Source: an uncultured Gemmatimonadales bacterium (GTDB taxonomy: Bacteria; Gemmatimonadota; Gemmatimonadetes; Longimicrobiales; Gaopeijiaceae). From it: a stretch of DNA of 55,510 nucleotides. The DNA is taken from assembly GCA_937919655.1 (NCBI GenBank), contig CALFPJ010000053.1:1-55510 (forward strand), read 5' to 3'. Every line of letters starts with the position of its first letter. Position 1 is the first letter of the stretch. Made by a program: the position numbers and the translations under genes. Below the pieces are notes generated by a model. It had not been told where the DNA came from. It did not search any database and saw only the letters and a list, made by a program, of their open reading frames with translations. Positions 36,244 through 45,573 of this stretch are shown here, piece by piece.

Positions 36244-37344
36244 ATGACCCCCGCCTCCGCCCTGGTCCGGGTCCAGCTCGCCTTTTTCCAGCGCTATCCC
36301 ATCGAGGCGCAGGTTGGCCTTGCTGCGATCGAGGACGCGTCTGAACTCCTCGTCTTGCTCCTTGAGGGGGATCACTCGATCGTGGCCGGCCGGCTCGCCG
36401 GCGGCTTCCGCCGGATGGGCCAGCCCGAAATCGCCGGGGAGATCTCCTCCACCATGACGCAGGCAGGCCACCGGATACGGGAGAACGACCCCTTTCAGGC
36501 GGACCAGGCTATGACAGCTATCCAGCCGCGCCAGCCACCCATCATTGCCCGCTTGACGGGCCTCTGGGGGACGATGCGCGGACCCGTGCTCGCCCGGTTC
36601 CCACCCGCGCCGGTGAGTGAGGTCTCGGTGGATGAGTACATGCGCTCCCTCGACGACATCTACGAGCAGGATGCCTACCACTCGTTATCGATTGAGGGCT
36701 ATCAGGTGACGCCGGAGTTGATCCAGCGTGTCGGCGAGGGTCAGCGGAACCCCGAGAGGAACCAGGCGGACGGGGCGAGCCGGGACGCGCTCGCCGCCCG
36801 GGGCTATTGGCTGGCGTTCCAGGACGTGAAGATCGCGGTCGCGCAGATCCTGAACGCTCCAGCGTCTGCGGCTTCGGTGATCGCCGGGGCCCACCGGAGC
36901 TGGTATCGGGCGCTCTTCCAGCCAGCCGTGGGCGCGGGGCTGCTGGGCGCCGCCGAGTTGGCGGGCTATCGGACGCACCCCGTCTACATCCAGAATTCGC
37001 GTCACGTTCCGCCGCGGACGGAGAGTATGCGGCACCCCATGACCACACTATTCGATCTGGTGGCCCCGGAAGAGGAGGCGTCGGTGCGCGCCGTACTGGG
37101 CCATTGGCTTCTTGGCTATATCCACCCCTTTCGGGACGGGAACGGCCGTGTGGCGAGCTTCCTGATGAATGCCATGCTTGCCTCGGGCGGCCTTCCCTGG
37201 ACCGTGATTCAGACGAACGACCGCGATTCCTACATGAGATCCTTGGAGCGGGCGAGCGTAGGAAGGGATATCCGACCCTTTGCGGACTTCATCGCGGAGC
37301 GGGTGCGCCGGTCCACGATGAAGGGCGAAGAGACGGTGGGGTGA
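36244..37344 (+). CDS. Fic-family AMP-transferase-like protein, 5'-truncated
   Basis: This encodes 366 residues in the frame. The Fic core is present: HPFRDGNGR near residue 297 with the catalytic His and Gly loop. An inhibitory motif SLSIEG (S-x3-E-G) lies near residue 140, a helix that blocks ATP orientation in self-inhibited Fic proteins. The first 90 residues (FFQRYPIEAQVGLAAIEDAS and LLEGDHSIVAGRLAGGFR) match the end of the N-terminal domain of a larger Fic-associated family whose first 150 or so residues are missing. Coding-like sequence continues upstream to about 36210 (GTVHVRDGLRLMTPASALV) without a start codon. The ATG at 36244 may be opportunistic, so the product could be a shortened Fic or a pseudogene. 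Confidence 0.75.
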   Translation: MTPASALVRVQLAFFQRYPIEAQVGLAAIEDASELLVLLLEGDHSIVAGRLAGGFRRMGQPEIAGEISSTMTQAGHRIRENDPFQADQAMTAIQPRQPPIIARLTGLWGTMRGPVLARFPPAPVSEVSVDEYMRSLDDIYEQDAYHSLSIEGYQVTPELIQRVGEGQRNPERNQADGASRDALAARGYWLAFQDVKIAVAQILNAPASAASVIAGAHRSWYRALFQPAVGAGLLGAAELAGYRTHPVYIQNSRHVPPRTESMRHPMTTLFDLVAPEEEASVRAVLGHWLLGYIHPFRDGNGRVASFLMNAMLASGGLPWTVIQTNDRDSYMRSLERASVGRDIRPFADFIAERVRRSTMKGEETVG

Positions 37345-37387
37345 CACCGGAAGGTATGGTCACTTGAGGTGTTTCCGCCTCCCACCG

Positions 37388-39229
37388 CTAAGAAATTCGC
37401 CCGCGCACCACCGGCAGCCGCACATGAGACGACTGATTCGGCCCGCGCATCACCCGAATGCGCGCGCTACGAAAGTCCGAGTCTTCCGCCAGAAAAATGT
37501 TCGGCACGAAGTGCTGAGGGTTCCGGTCGATGATGGGGAACCATGTGCTCTGCACCTGGATCATGATGCGGTGGCCCTTCTTGAAGGTATAGTTCTGCGT
37601 GTGCAGCGAATACGCATACTCCTGGACCGAGTCCGCCACGATCGGCTTCGGTGTTTCGAAGTCCTCGCGGTATCGACCCCGAAACACCTCGTTCGAGACC
37701 ATGAGCTGGTAACCGGCTAGGCTCCAGTCCTCCGGATACTCCTCCGGGTAGACGTCGATGAGTTTCACGATCCAGTCGCCGTCCGTGCCACTCGTGGCCG
37801 CGAAGAGGTTGGCCATGACCTCGCCTGCGATGGTCACATCGTCGTCTAGTACGTCGCTTTCGTACGAGAGGACGTCCGCTCGGTCATCCACGAAGCGCTG
37901 GTCCTCGACCAACCAGGTTCGCCAGGTCGAGCCTGGTCCGTAGGTCGCCTGGATGGGGCGGTGTCGGTACGGGACCGGGTGCTCAGGATCCGACGTATAG
38001 GCATCGAACGGCTCCGGTTCGTCCGCAGGAGGGGCTTCGAACGAGAGCTGGCCGTCGGCTCGGAAGTACATGTTGCGGTCCTGCACGTCCTGTTTGGGCG
38101 GCCACGTGTCCCACGAGCGCCAACTGTTGGAACCACTCTCAAAGGTGAGCGCCTCGGGGAGCTCAAGCGTCCCTTGGTCCTTGAGCCAATACGCGAACCA
38201 GGGCGCCTGTACTTCTTTGAGGAAGTAGTCGGACGTGGCACTTCCGAACGGGATAGGGCCAAGGGCGTCTCCCGGTGGACGAGCCCAACCCCCATGGTTC
38301 CACGGGCCGACAACCAAGTAGTTGAGGTCGTCCGTATCAAACGCTTCGAGCGCCTCATAGATGCGCAACGGCCCGTAAAAGTCTTCTTGGTCCCACCAGC
38401 CACCCACGTTCAGGGTCGGTACGGTCACGCTGCGGAGGTGCGGAATGAGCGTCTGACGCTGCCAAAAGTCATCGTAGTCGGGGTGGGTGACGTAGTCGTT
38501 CCAAGTGGGGATAGCACCCTTGAGCACGGAGCGGTTGACGTTGGCCAGCGTGCCGAGGTCGAGGTACCAGTCGTAGGTGTCATAACGGTCGAAGGAGAAC
38601 TGCTCGGTTTCCTTGGACGTCTCCATCATCGCGGCGTATTCGAAGCCGTAGCTCAGGCGGAACGCACCGTTGTGGTGGAAGTCGTCTCCCAACCACATGT
38701 CTGCCGGGGAGGCCTGCGGGGAAATGGCCTTGAGTGCCGGATGGGGCTCAATGGCGGCCATGATTGTGGTCCATCCGGAGTAGGAGATGCCGAGCATGCC
38801 CACGCGGCCGTTGTTACTCGAGATGTTGGCCAGCAGCCAGTCGATGGTGTCGTAGGTGTCGGTGCCTTCGTCGATGGACTCCGTGTCACCGGGCGAGCGC
38901 GCAGGGCGTTGCATGACGAACTGGCCCTCGGACCCGAAGCGGCCTCGGATATCCTGGAAGACGAAGATGTAGCCGTCTTCGGCGAGGTCCCGGAAATAGC
39001 TGTTGAAGTTCCCCGCAGCGCCCGCGATCCCGTAAGGCGTGCGCGTCATGATGAACGGGAGTGCCTCGTTTCTCGCCTTCGGCACAAAGATCTTGGTGTT
39101 AAGGCTGATCCCGTCTCGCATGGGGATCATGAAGTCCGTGACGTCGAATGCGTCCGCCGGGCTCTGTGCGCCTGCTGGGGCAGGGACCAGAGCCAGAATG
39201 AGCGACAGGACTGCGAAGCGCTGTTTCAC
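37388..39229 (-). CDS. exported CocE/NonD-family hydrolase (alpha-amino-acid ester hydrolase-like)
   Basis: This encodes 613 residues with a signal peptide (VKQRFAVLSLILALVPAP, cleavage near AGAQS). The core is S15/CocE: RTPYGIAG, VFQDIRGRFGSEG, nucleophile elbow MLGISYSGWTT near residue 137, GGWWDQEDFYG (Asp region) near 268, and VGPWNHGGWAR (His) near 305. A C-terminal jelly roll ends with KKGHRIMIQVQSTWFPIID. The shape is close to alpha-amino-acid ester hydrolases and glutaryl acylases. GTG 39229 has GGAG at 8 bases; an upstream ATG at 39328 lacks signal placement. It is the paralogue of the gene at 31367 and convergent with the Fic gene. Confidence 0.88.
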   Translation of the reverse strand: MKQRFAVLSLILALVPAPAGAQSPADAFDVTDFMIPMRDGISLNTKIFVPKARNEALPFIMTRTPYGIAGAAGNFNSYFRDLAEDGYIFVFQDIRGRFGSEGQFVMQRPARSPGDTESIDEGTDTYDTIDWLLANISSNNGRVGMLGISYSGWTTIMAAIEPHPALKAISPQASPADMWLGDDFHHNGAFRLSYGFEYAAMMETSKETEQFSFDRYDTYDWYLDLGTLANVNRSVLKGAIPTWNDYVTHPDYDDFWQRQTLIPHLRSVTVPTLNVGGWWDQEDFYGPLRIYEALEAFDTDDLNYLVVGPWNHGGWARPPGDALGPIPFGSATSDYFLKEVQAPWFAYWLKDQGTLELPEALTFESGSNSWRSWDTWPPKQDVQDRNMYFRADGQLSFEAPPADEPEPFDAYTSDPEHPVPYRHRPIQATYGPGSTWRTWLVEDQRFVDDRADVLSYESDVLDDDVTIAGEVMANLFAATSGTDGDWIVKLIDVYPEEYPEDWSLAGYQLMVSNEVFRGRYREDFETPKPIVADSVQEYAYSLHTQNYTFKKGHRIMIQVQSTWFPIIDRNPQHFVPNIFLAEDSDFRSARIRVMRGPNQSSHVRLPVVRGRIS

Positions 39230-39437
39230 GTGCGGATCTCCGGCGGGCGGGGCGTTTTGACTAGACTGCGCGGAAAAGGGTTGACCCACAAGGCGGCTGT
39301 GTTGCTTCGCAGGAGGGTGTATCCGCAACGTTTCTCAGGCCGGACCTGTCCGGCTCCGTTGGCCAGGAGCGCCTTCGGCGCGAAATCGAGATCGCGGCCC
39401 TCAACGCCTTGCGCGTTCAGGTCCCCGGCCCACGGCT

Positions 39438-41183
39438 CTAGCGAACGATCTCACGGCCTCCGACGAACGTGCGCGTCACCGTGAGATCGCGGATGGCCTC
39501 AGGCGCCACTGACAAGATGTCGTCCGAGAGCAGGATGAAGTCCGCGTACATGCCCGCCAGGATCGCCCCTTTCTTCTCCTCATCGAAGTTGAAGTAGGCT
39601 GGCGCGCGCGTATGGAGGCGGATCGCTTCTTCTAGGCTTACGGCCTCCTCCGGCCCGTGGACCTGGCCGTCGAAGCCGATGCGTGTGGTCGCGGTCCAGA
39701 TCGTGATCAGCGGACCGTAGGGTGCAGAGTCCGATCCATGCGAGACCACAACGCCAGCGTTCTGAAGTGACTTGGTTGGGTTCTGCGTCGCGTTGCGGTC
39801 GTCGTTGAGGGCCTCGCGCGCATAGGCACCCAGGCCCACGGTGAATGCGGGCTGACTCGCGACCATGATTCCGTGCTCGGCCATCAGCTCGATCGTCTCC
39901 TGAGGCGGCTTCACCGCGACGTGGTGCATGAAGTGCCGGTGATCGTCCCGCGGGTCTTCGTCGAGAATGCGGGCCATCTGTTCTGTCACCATCTTCACGG
40001 CCCCGTCCCCCATCGCGTGGATGCCTAGCTGCCATCCCAACTCGTGGGCCCGCTTCGCGACCGGATAGAAGATGTCGTCCGGAATACGGATGGCGCCGAA
40101 AAAGTCGGGTCGTCCTTCGTAGGGCTCCAGCGACCAGAAGACAGGTGCGCTAAGACCTCCGTCGATGCTCATCTTGATCGCCCCGATCTTGAAGCGATCG
40201 TCGCCGTCACCCGTTTTGAAGTCGAGTGCCTCCAGAGCCGCAATCTCGGTGCCGATCCCTTCTTCGCCGTCATCGTACGTGTCGTGCCCAGGGCTGAGAC
40301 GGACCTGCATGGTCGCGCGCGGTAGTTCCTCGCCGTATCGAGTCCACAGATCGCGTATCGCCTGCACGCCGGTTGGGCGGATGCCTGAGATATTCACGCT
40401 GGTGATGCCGAGCGCCATCAACTGGCCGAGCGACACGCGCATGCTCGCCATGCCATCTTCAGCCGTTCGGGCCGGTGTAGCCGACTCTGGTATCACACGA
40501 TCGACGAGGCGCCGTGCGGCTTCGAGCACACGTCCGTTCGGCTCGCCGTTCGCATCGCGGAAGATCCAGCCGCCTTCTGGATCCGGCGTATTCCTGTCGA
40601 TGCCGGCCAACCGGAGCGCGAGCGAATTGAGCAGGTACGTGTGTGGGCCCCGGGTGATGTAGACCGGGTGGTTCGGCGCGATCTCGTCGAGTTGCCAGCG
40701 GGTGGGGACCTTGTCGTTCGGCCAATCCATACGCGTGAGGCCGCCTTCTACCCAAGTGCCGGGCTCGTGCCTCGCGACTTCCGACGCCAAGGCCGTCAGG
40801 AGGTCATCCATCATGACGGCGTTCGCGGACCACTCCGGTAACCCCGGCACCAGGCCACCCTGCCACTCTTGCAGAGTACCGCCCGGGCCCAGATGGATGT
40901 GGTTGTCATTGAAACCGGGCAGGACCGTCCCGCCGCCGAGGTCCTCGTCGACGTCCGCCCCACCTGGGAAAGCCGCCCGGACCTCCGCCTCGCTGCCGAC
41001 CGTGGCAAAACGACCATCGACGATCGCGAACGCCTCTGCGATTGCGAAGTCATCGTCGACCGTGACCACATGGGCGTTCACGAATATGGCGTCGGCGCGT
41101 GGCCCGGAGTCGCACGCGGACAACACCAGGATCGTGAGTGCTCCGAGCGTGGCGAGAATGGCAGGAGCGCGTGTCATCATCAT
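39438..41183 (-). CDS. amidohydrolase, YtcJ-like lipoprotein
   Basis: This encodes 581 residues. The lipoprotein leader MMMTRAPAILATLGALTILV is followed by the lipobox LSAC. The domain begins DAIFVNAHVVTVDD and contains the metal pair GFNDNHIHLGPG near residue 95, IKMSIDGGLSAP near 330, HAMGDGAVKM near 375 and HFMHHVAVKPPQE near 405. Same subfamily as the protein at 17438. ATG 41183 overlaps the TGA of the upstream amidohydrolase (ATGA), and the ATG is tripled, so initiation may slide by one or two codons. A GGAGAAGGCGAG purine stretch serves as ribosome site. Substrates unknown. Confidence 0.88.
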   Translation of the reverse strand: MMMTRAPAILATLGALTILVLSACDSGPRADAIFVNAHVVTVDDDFAIAEAFAIVDGRFATVGSEAEVRAAFPGGADVDEDLGGGTVLPGFNDNHIHLGPGGTLQEWQGGLVPGLPEWSANAVMMDDLLTALASEVARHEPGTWVEGGLTRMDWPNDKVPTRWQLDEIAPNHPVYITRGPHTYLLNSLALRLAGIDRNTPDPEGGWIFRDANGEPNGRVLEAARRLVDRVIPESATPARTAEDGMASMRVSLGQLMALGITSVNISGIRPTGVQAIRDLWTRYGEELPRATMQVRLSPGHDTYDDGEEGIGTEIAALEALDFKTGDGDDRFKIGAIKMSIDGGLSAPVFWSLEPYEGRPDFFGAIRIPDDIFYPVAKRAHELGWQLGIHAMGDGAVKMVTEQMARILDEDPRDDHRHFMHHVAVKPPQETIELMAEHGIMVASQPAFTVGLGAYAREALNDDRNATQNPTKSLQNAGVVVSHGSDSAPYGPLITIWTATTRIGFDGQVHGPEEAVSLEEAIRLHTRAPAYFNFDEEKKGAILAGMYADFILLSDDILSVAPEAIRDLTVTRTFVGGREIVR

Positions 41184-42766
41184 CTCGCCTTCTCCTGCTG
41201 TACGTACCAGAGCGCCTCGCGTAGAAGCGCCTGCGCGTCGTAAACGACACCCTCCTTGATGGTCCATGTGACACCGCCCCACTGCCACTGTTCGTCAGCA
41301 GGCGCGATCCCGTAGAACCCGTAACCGAGTCCGTACATCACCTTCAGGTTGTCGATGGGGTTTCCGTTCACAACCGCGAGGTCCGCGACGCATCCTACGC
41401 GCACCCCGCAATGCTCATCCATCCCGAGCGCCTGGTAGGCGTTGGTCGTCGCGACGCGTATCACGTCGATCGGGTGGATGCCAGCCTCCTGCATCAATTC
41501 CATCTCCCTGATCAGGGCCATCCCCCCCCACGGGCTCGTATCGGTCCCTACGGTGAGCAGCCCGCCTCGCGCGTGGAACTCCTTCACCCAGTCCATCCAG
41601 ATGCGGTAGTTGTTCTTCCACATCACCTCGTCTGATGTCTTCCACTCGCTCTTAAAGGCCCCGTGTGTTCCATCGTCGGGCCACATCCCTTGGATGACCG
41701 AAGGATGGTAGAGTGTGCGGACCCACGGCAGCGTCAGCACTCTAGACAGATCTCGATTGTCCTCATACACGACCATCGTCGGGTCCCAATTGGTCCCGTT
41801 CGCGATGAGGATGTCCATGACTTCGGAAAGCTTCTCCGGGTCCGCCTGCCGCCACAGGTCGCCCGCCCAGCGGAACCGGTCGAGTTCGGTCCAGTAGTTG
41901 TAGTCGGTCGGGAAGTCCTGGCTCCCCGTCAGCGCTGCGTCCGGCACGCCGTACCAGTGCTCAATGCTCGCGACTCCCGCCTCCGACGCCGTGACCGCAT
42001 CGGTCTCGGAGACCTTGAGGTCGACCATCGTGAACATCCCGAGCTTCTTTCCTTCATCGACCGCGGCTTCTAGGACGTCCGGATAGTGCCCCGGGCTCTT
42101 GCTGATCTTGATGCAGTCCGCGCCCATGTCCTTGAAGTCCCGCACCATTTGCCGGGCCGACTCCGGCGTGTTGCCAACATCCCACTGGCGGAGTGGAAGC
42201 GGCCAGCGCTGACAGAGCACCAAACGTGGGGCCACGATCTCCTGAGCGTCCGAGAGCGCGCGCTGCCGCGTCATCGCCGCGAGTCCGGCGCCCGTGCCCG
42301 CGTCGCGTAGGGTGGTCACGCCATGCCCCATCCATAGGCGGTACTGATAGTCGAGCGCACGCGCGCCTAAATCCCCATCATCCGGGCGGAGGTGCACGTG
42401 CATGTCGACAAGCCCGGGCATCACGTACTTGCCGGTGGCATCGATGACCAGGTCGGCACCCATGTCGTCGATCTCGGCCTGGCCGCCAGCCATGTTGACC
42501 GGGTCGCGGAGCACCATGTCGATAATGCGTCCGTTCTCGATAAGGATATCGATGGGGCCTTCGGGCGGCATCGCGCGGTTCGAGCGCGGTGAACCGCGAC
42601 CGCTGACGATGGTGGCGTTTCGGATCAGGAGTCGGTTCGAGCGCTGGCCTAGCGTCGTTCCAAGCGGGATCGGCTCGGGCATCGTGACGTCCTGAGCTTG
42701 GGCGCCCAGAGGCGTGAGCGCTGCGATGAGGAGCCCTACAACGGGCACGATAAGGAGTCGTGACAT
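41180..42766 (-). CDS. exported amidohydrolase (imidazolonepropionase/prolidase-like)
   Basis: This encodes 528 residues with a signal peptide (MSRLLIVPVVGLLIAALTP, cleavage near AQAQD). The amidohydrolase-1 barrel shows the metal pair MPGLVDMHVHL near residue 122, GVTTLRDAG near 155, DCIKISKSPGH (carboxylated-Lys region) near 215, IEHWYG near 262 and GTDTSPWGG near 415, closing with CGVRVGCVADLAVVNGNP. The ending WTIKEGVVYDAQALL resembles that of the paralogue at 50870. GGAGG lies 5-6 bases before the ATG. It is first in a two-gene unit with the YtcJ-like gene, so both probably act on related cyclic or peptide-like amides. Confidence 0.88.
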   Translation of the reverse strand: MSRLLIVPVVGLLIAALTPLGAQAQDVTMPEPIPLGTTLGQRSNRLLIRNATIVSGRGSPRSNRAMPPEGPIDILIENGRIIDMVLRDPVNMAGGQAEIDDMGADLVIDATGKYVMPGLVDMHVHLRPDDGDLGARALDYQYRLWMGHGVTTLRDAGTGAGLAAMTRQRALSDAQEIVAPRLVLCQRWPLPLRQWDVGNTPESARQMVRDFKDMGADCIKISKSPGHYPDVLEAAVDEGKKLGMFTMVDLKVSETDAVTASEAGVASIEHWYGVPDAALTGSQDFPTDYNYWTELDRFRWAGDLWRQADPEKLSEVMDILIANGTNWDPTMVVYEDNRDLSRVLTLPWVRTLYHPSVIQGMWPDDGTHGAFKSEWKTSDEVMWKNNYRIWMDWVKEFHARGGLLTVGTDTSPWGGMALIREMELMQEAGIHPIDVIRVATTNAYQALGMDEHCGVRVGCVADLAVVNGNPIDNLKVMYGLGYGFYGIAPADEQWQWGGVTWTIKEGVVYDAQALLREALWYVQQEKAR

Positions 42767-42832
42767 GGGCCCTCCAAGGGGCGTGTGGGCGTTGGGACGT
42801 TCAGATTACTGCACGCTCATGCCTGCGGCCAG

Positions 42833-43363
42833 TTAGCGGTTGCGGGGCGCCCCTGGGACCTCGACAACTCGCCGAGGCAACACCCAACCCGGCCGCGGGA
42901 AGTGGCATGTGTAGCCGTTTGGATAGTGCTCCAAGTAGTCTTGGTGTTCTGACTCAGCCTCCCAGAAGTCGCCCACCGGCTCGACCTCGGTGAGGACCTT
43001 GGCGGGCCATAGCCCTGACGCATCCACGTCTGCGATCGTGTCCAGCGCGACTTGCTGTTGTTCGTCGCTCGCGTAGTAGATGGCCGAGCGGTACGACATG
43101 CCCGTGTCATTGCCCTGCCGATTCGGAGTGCTCGGGTCGTGGATCTGGAAGAAGAACTCCAGAATGCGACGGTACGAGATGGTATCGGCGTCGAACAAAA
43201 TCTCGATCCCCTCCGCGTGAGTGCCATGGTCACGATAGGTGGCGTTGACCACGTCGCCACCTGTGTACCCGACGCGTGTTGCCTCCACACCGGGGAGCTT
43301 ACGGATCAGATCCTGCATGCCCCAGAAACACCCGCCTGCGAGTACTGCACGTTCTTGTGCCAT
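42833..43363 (-). CDS. msrA: peptide-methionine (S)-S-oxide reductase
   Basis: This encodes 176 residues. The catalytic motif GGCFWGMQ lies at residues 10-17, followed by [16 protein letters not shown] and [19 protein letters not shown], all standard MsrA blocks. It reduces methionine-S-sulfoxide in proteins or free form. There is no signal peptide, so it acts in the cytosol. It follows msrB by 27 bases on the same strand, consistent with one transcript for both stereoisomers. Resolving cysteines beyond the catalytic one are few (one near 150), as in some minimal MsrA proteins. Confidence 0.95.
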   Translation of the reverse strand: MAQERAVLAGGCFWGMQDLIRKLPGVEATRVGYTGGDVVNATYRDHGTHAEGIEILFDADTISYRRILEFFFQIHDPSTPNRQGNDTGMSYRSAIYYASDEQQQVALDTIADVDASGLWPAKVLTEVEPVGDFWEAESEHQDYLEHYPNGYTCHFPRPGWVLPRRVVEVPGAPRNR

Positions 43364-43390
43364 GGTCTTAGCTCTCGAGTTTTCTGTGGA

Positions 43391-43849
43391 CTATGTGTCG
43401 GACGGGACGTCCCCGACCTGACTGAGGTACTCTCCGTAGCCGAGCGCCTCCATGTCGTCGCGGCGGACGAAGCGCAGCGAGGCGGAGTTGATGCAGTAGC
43501 GCAGCCCGCCCCGATCGGCCGGGCCGTCCGGGAAGACGTGACCGAGGTGGCTGTCACCATTGTGCGACCGGACTTCCGTCCGAATCATCCCGTGGGTCCG
43601 GTCCTTCACTTCATCGACGTGATCGTGGCTGATGGGCTTCGTGAAGCTTGGCCAACCGCACCCCGACTCATACTTGTCGGAGGATGCGAAGAGCGGCTCA
43701 CCCGAAACGACATCGACGTAGATCCCCGGTGCCTTGTTGCCGAGGTACTCACCCGTGCCGGGGCGCTCGGTTCCGCTCTCTTGGGTGACCCGGAATTGCT
43801 CTGGGGTCAAGGCGGATACGGCCTCCGCGGTCTTCTTGTATTCTGGCAT
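43391..43849 (-). CDS. msrB: peptide-methionine (R)-S-oxide reductase
   Basis: This encodes 152 residues, starting [11 protein letters not shown]. MsrB hallmarks are [14 protein letters not shown] near residue 60, [16 protein letters not shown] near 97 and the catalytic cysteine in [11 protein letters not shown] near 118. The two CxxC zinc pairs of many MsrB proteins are absent, so this is the zinc-free type. It is cytosolic and upstream of msrA in the same direction. A GGGAAGGG-like purine stretch precedes the ATG. Confidence 0.95.
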   Translation of the reverse strand: MPEYKKTAEAVSALTPEQFRVTQESGTERPGTGEYLGNKAPGIYVDVVSGEPLFASSDKYESGCGWPSFTKPISHDHVDEVKDRTHGMIRTEVRSHNGDSHLGHVFPDGPADRGGLRYCINSASLRFVRRDDMEALGYGEYLSQVGDVPSDT

Positions 43850-44078
43850 TGGCTCAACCCTTCCCGATGGCCTGCGAAAAGAGCGACGTCAAGAAGCTTC
43901 TAGTTGTTCGCCAGGCACGAATTGTTTGTACTCCAAGAACTCGTGGCAGGGCTTGAGGTTCCCGAGCCTGGTCGCGTAGGGCAACGCGCGGGGCGCTGCA
44001 GGAGGTGGCGGCTAGTGGCAGGACGCTAGGTTCGGGTAGCTCGTCAGGAGGATTAGGTAGAGCCAGGTTCGCACGGCG
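43850..44078 (-). other. intergenic stretch with a possible C-terminal coding remnant
   Basis: On the minus strand a frame ending in TGA near 43891 reads ALPYATRLGNLKPCHEF then LEYKQFVPGEQ, after a TAG near 44013. No start codon exists. Composition looks coding-like, but I cannot assign it. Nothing else is recognisable here. Confidence 0.2.
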
Positions 44079-44305
44079 TCAGCTACGCCCTGGCGCCAGA
44101 ACGTCGCGGCGCGCAACAGCCATGAGTACCTCCAGGCGATCCAACTCTGCGGCAACCACCGCCCGACCTAACTCCGAAGCCGCGTAGTACTTTTGCCGCG
44201 CGTCTGTGCCATCCGGGCGTTCCGCTTCCTGGATCAGGCCGTCATCCACCATCCGGTTCAACGTGACATACAGCGTTCCCGCCTGGTCACCCTCATACCC
44301 GGACT
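44079..44305 (-). pseudogene. PadR-family regulator remnant, N-terminus missing
   Basis: The minus-strand frame between a TAG near 44306 and the stop at 44079 reads GYEGDQAGTLYVTLNRMV, DDGLIQEAERPDG, and RQKYYAASELGRAVVAAE. This is the recognition helix, wing and linker of a PadR winged-helix regulator (normally EGSLYPALHRMEEDGLI, then RRYYRLTxxGRxxL). The first 30-35 residues that form helix 1 and 2 are absent and no start codon precedes the domain; the ATG at 44261 lies inside the helix. Probably a dead gene. Confidence 0.6.
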
Positions 44306-44635
44306 ACACTGTGGGTGAGGTCGGGGGATCCGTCACTCCGGCAGAGGGATCCGCGGCCAACGTAATGCACCTTGGCGTGCTAGGGAATTAGCCGTCCTCC
44401 TCTGGGGGTGGAACACCCAGATAGACGAGCGCGCCGCCGATCACTCGGCGGTCCGCTCGGTCGTTCCTGCCTAGACTAGCTCATGACACCAGTGCGCTGC
44501 TCCCGGTCTTTTCCCGGATCTGCCTGACGGAGCGTCGGGGTGGTAAGTCCCTGCAACGTTGGATGAACGGACCGGATTGAGACAGGCCACCGTCGGCGCG
44601 GGGGAGGCTCAGTAGCGATGTGGACGCTAGGCCTT
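44306..44635. other. 330-base stretch without a recognisable gene
   Basis: A minus-strand fragment of about 28 codons (RADRRVIGGALVYLGVP, stop near 44389) hints at the end of a lost gene, but has no start. The rest shows no conserved coding or RNA signature. It precedes the leaderless M23 gene. Confidence 0.3.
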
Positions 44636-44641
44636 TAGTCT
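44636..44641 (+). promoter_or_regulatory. putative -10 hexamer TAGTCT of a leaderless transcript
   Basis: TAGTCT ends 6 bases before ATG 44648, with CACTAT between and no Shine-Dalgarno. This matches the arrangement at 11715 and 45563. A -35 is not obvious. Confidence 0.35.
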
Positions 44642-44647
44642 CACTAT

Positions 44648-45529
44648 ATGTTTCTCAGCCTACTCTTCAGCTTTGTGATGAGCATCGTGGTGGCGGCCGC
44701 TCCGGGGCGCTCTCCCATGGTCGTCTTCGACCCCGAAATCCCGGTTCAGGGACACCTCTTCACGATTCGTGTCGAGGCAAGCCAAGGACCGTCGCTGGCC
44801 TCGCTGTCCGGCACGACCGGCGGGGAGGAACTCCATTTTGTGTCTGTGTCGGCTGGCGTGTTCGAGAGCCTTGCCCCGGTCCCGATCGGGACGAGCGACG
44901 CGGTCGAAGTCTCAATTCGGGTGCGGTACTCAGACGGAACCGAGGAGACGCTTGCTCATAAGGTGCCGGTTCAGACGGGCAGTTACGAACACGAGAGGCT
45001 CACGGTGGCTCCACGGCTCGGCGGGCCGCTGAGGGATGCCGACGCTGTAAGACTCAGCCGTGATCAGGCCAAGGCAGCGGAAGTGGCGCGGCGCGCGCAC
45101 GACACTCCGAGACTGTGGAGCGGCTCGCCGGTCCTGCCGCGAGCGGCTCGCGTGACCTCGGAGTTCGGTACGGGTCGGGTCTACAACGGCCAGGTCAGCG
45201 GCCGCCATATGGGGCTCGACCTCAACGGTGATGCGGGCGACACGATCGTGGCTCCCGCGCGGGGAGTCGTCGCGCTGGTGGACGAATTCCTGCTCGCGGG
45301 CAACATCGTGTATCTGGTACACGGCGGCGGCTTGCTGAGTGGGTACTTCCACCTGAGTGAACAGCTGGTCGCGGTGGGGGACACGGTTGAAGCCGGCACG
45401 CCCATTGGGCGGGTGGGCGCCACGGGACGCGTGACCGGACCGCATCTTCATTGGGTGGTGCGCTACGGGACGACGAGCGTGGACCCAAGGAGCCTGATGA
45501 CGATACGACCTACCCAACCTGAACGCTGA
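44648..45529 (+). CDS. secreted M23-family peptidoglycan endopeptidase
   Basis: This encodes 293 residues. A signal peptide (MFLSLLFSFVMSIVVAAAP) is followed by an N-terminal beta-rich accessory region (residues 25-115) and a lysostaphin-like M23 domain (155-290). Zinc ligands are in RHMGLDLNGD (HxxxD) near residue 196 and GPHLHWVV (HxH) near 263, with EFGTGRVYNGQVSG before them. It cleaves peptidoglycan cross-bridges or acts as a wall remodelling factor. DsbB follows 44 bases downstream on the same strand. Confidence 0.9.
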   Translation: MFLSLLFSFVMSIVVAAAPGRSPMVVFDPEIPVQGHLFTIRVEASQGPSLASLSGTTGGEELHFVSVSAGVFESLAPVPIGTSDAVEVSIRVRYSDGTEETLAHKVPVQTGSYEHERLTVAPRLGGPLRDADAVRLSRDQAKAAEVARRAHDTPRLWSGSPVLPRAARVTSEFGTGRVYNGQVSGRHMGLDLNGDAGDTIVAPARGVVALVDEFLLAGNIVYLVHGGGLLSGYFHLSEQLVAVGDTVEAGTPIGRVGATGRVTGPHLHWVVRYGTTSVDPRSLMTIRPTQPER

Positions 45530-45562
45530 CCCGGGGCCGACCCCTGCCTTCGAATAACCCGT

Positions 45563-45568
45563 TAGTTT
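45563..45568 (+). promoter_or_regulatory. putative -10 hexamer TAGTTT of a leaderless transcript
   Basis: TAGTTT ends 5 bases before ATG 45574, with ACTGC between and no Shine-Dalgarno, the third instance of this layout in the window. Confidence 0.3.
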
Positions 45569-45573
45569 ACTGC

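Noticed and set aside
39339..39381. GCCGGA-CCTG-TCCGGC and GCGCC-TTC-GGCGC hairpins between the amidohydrolase and CocE genes
   Set aside because: No T-run follows on the minus strand, so I do not call them terminators. Short GC hairpins arise by chance at this composition.
37961..39484. 507-codon plus-strand open frame opposite the second CocE-type gene
   Set aside because: It is the complement of a gene with clear catalytic motifs. GC-rich codon bias leaves long antisense frames, and its product has no recognisable domain.
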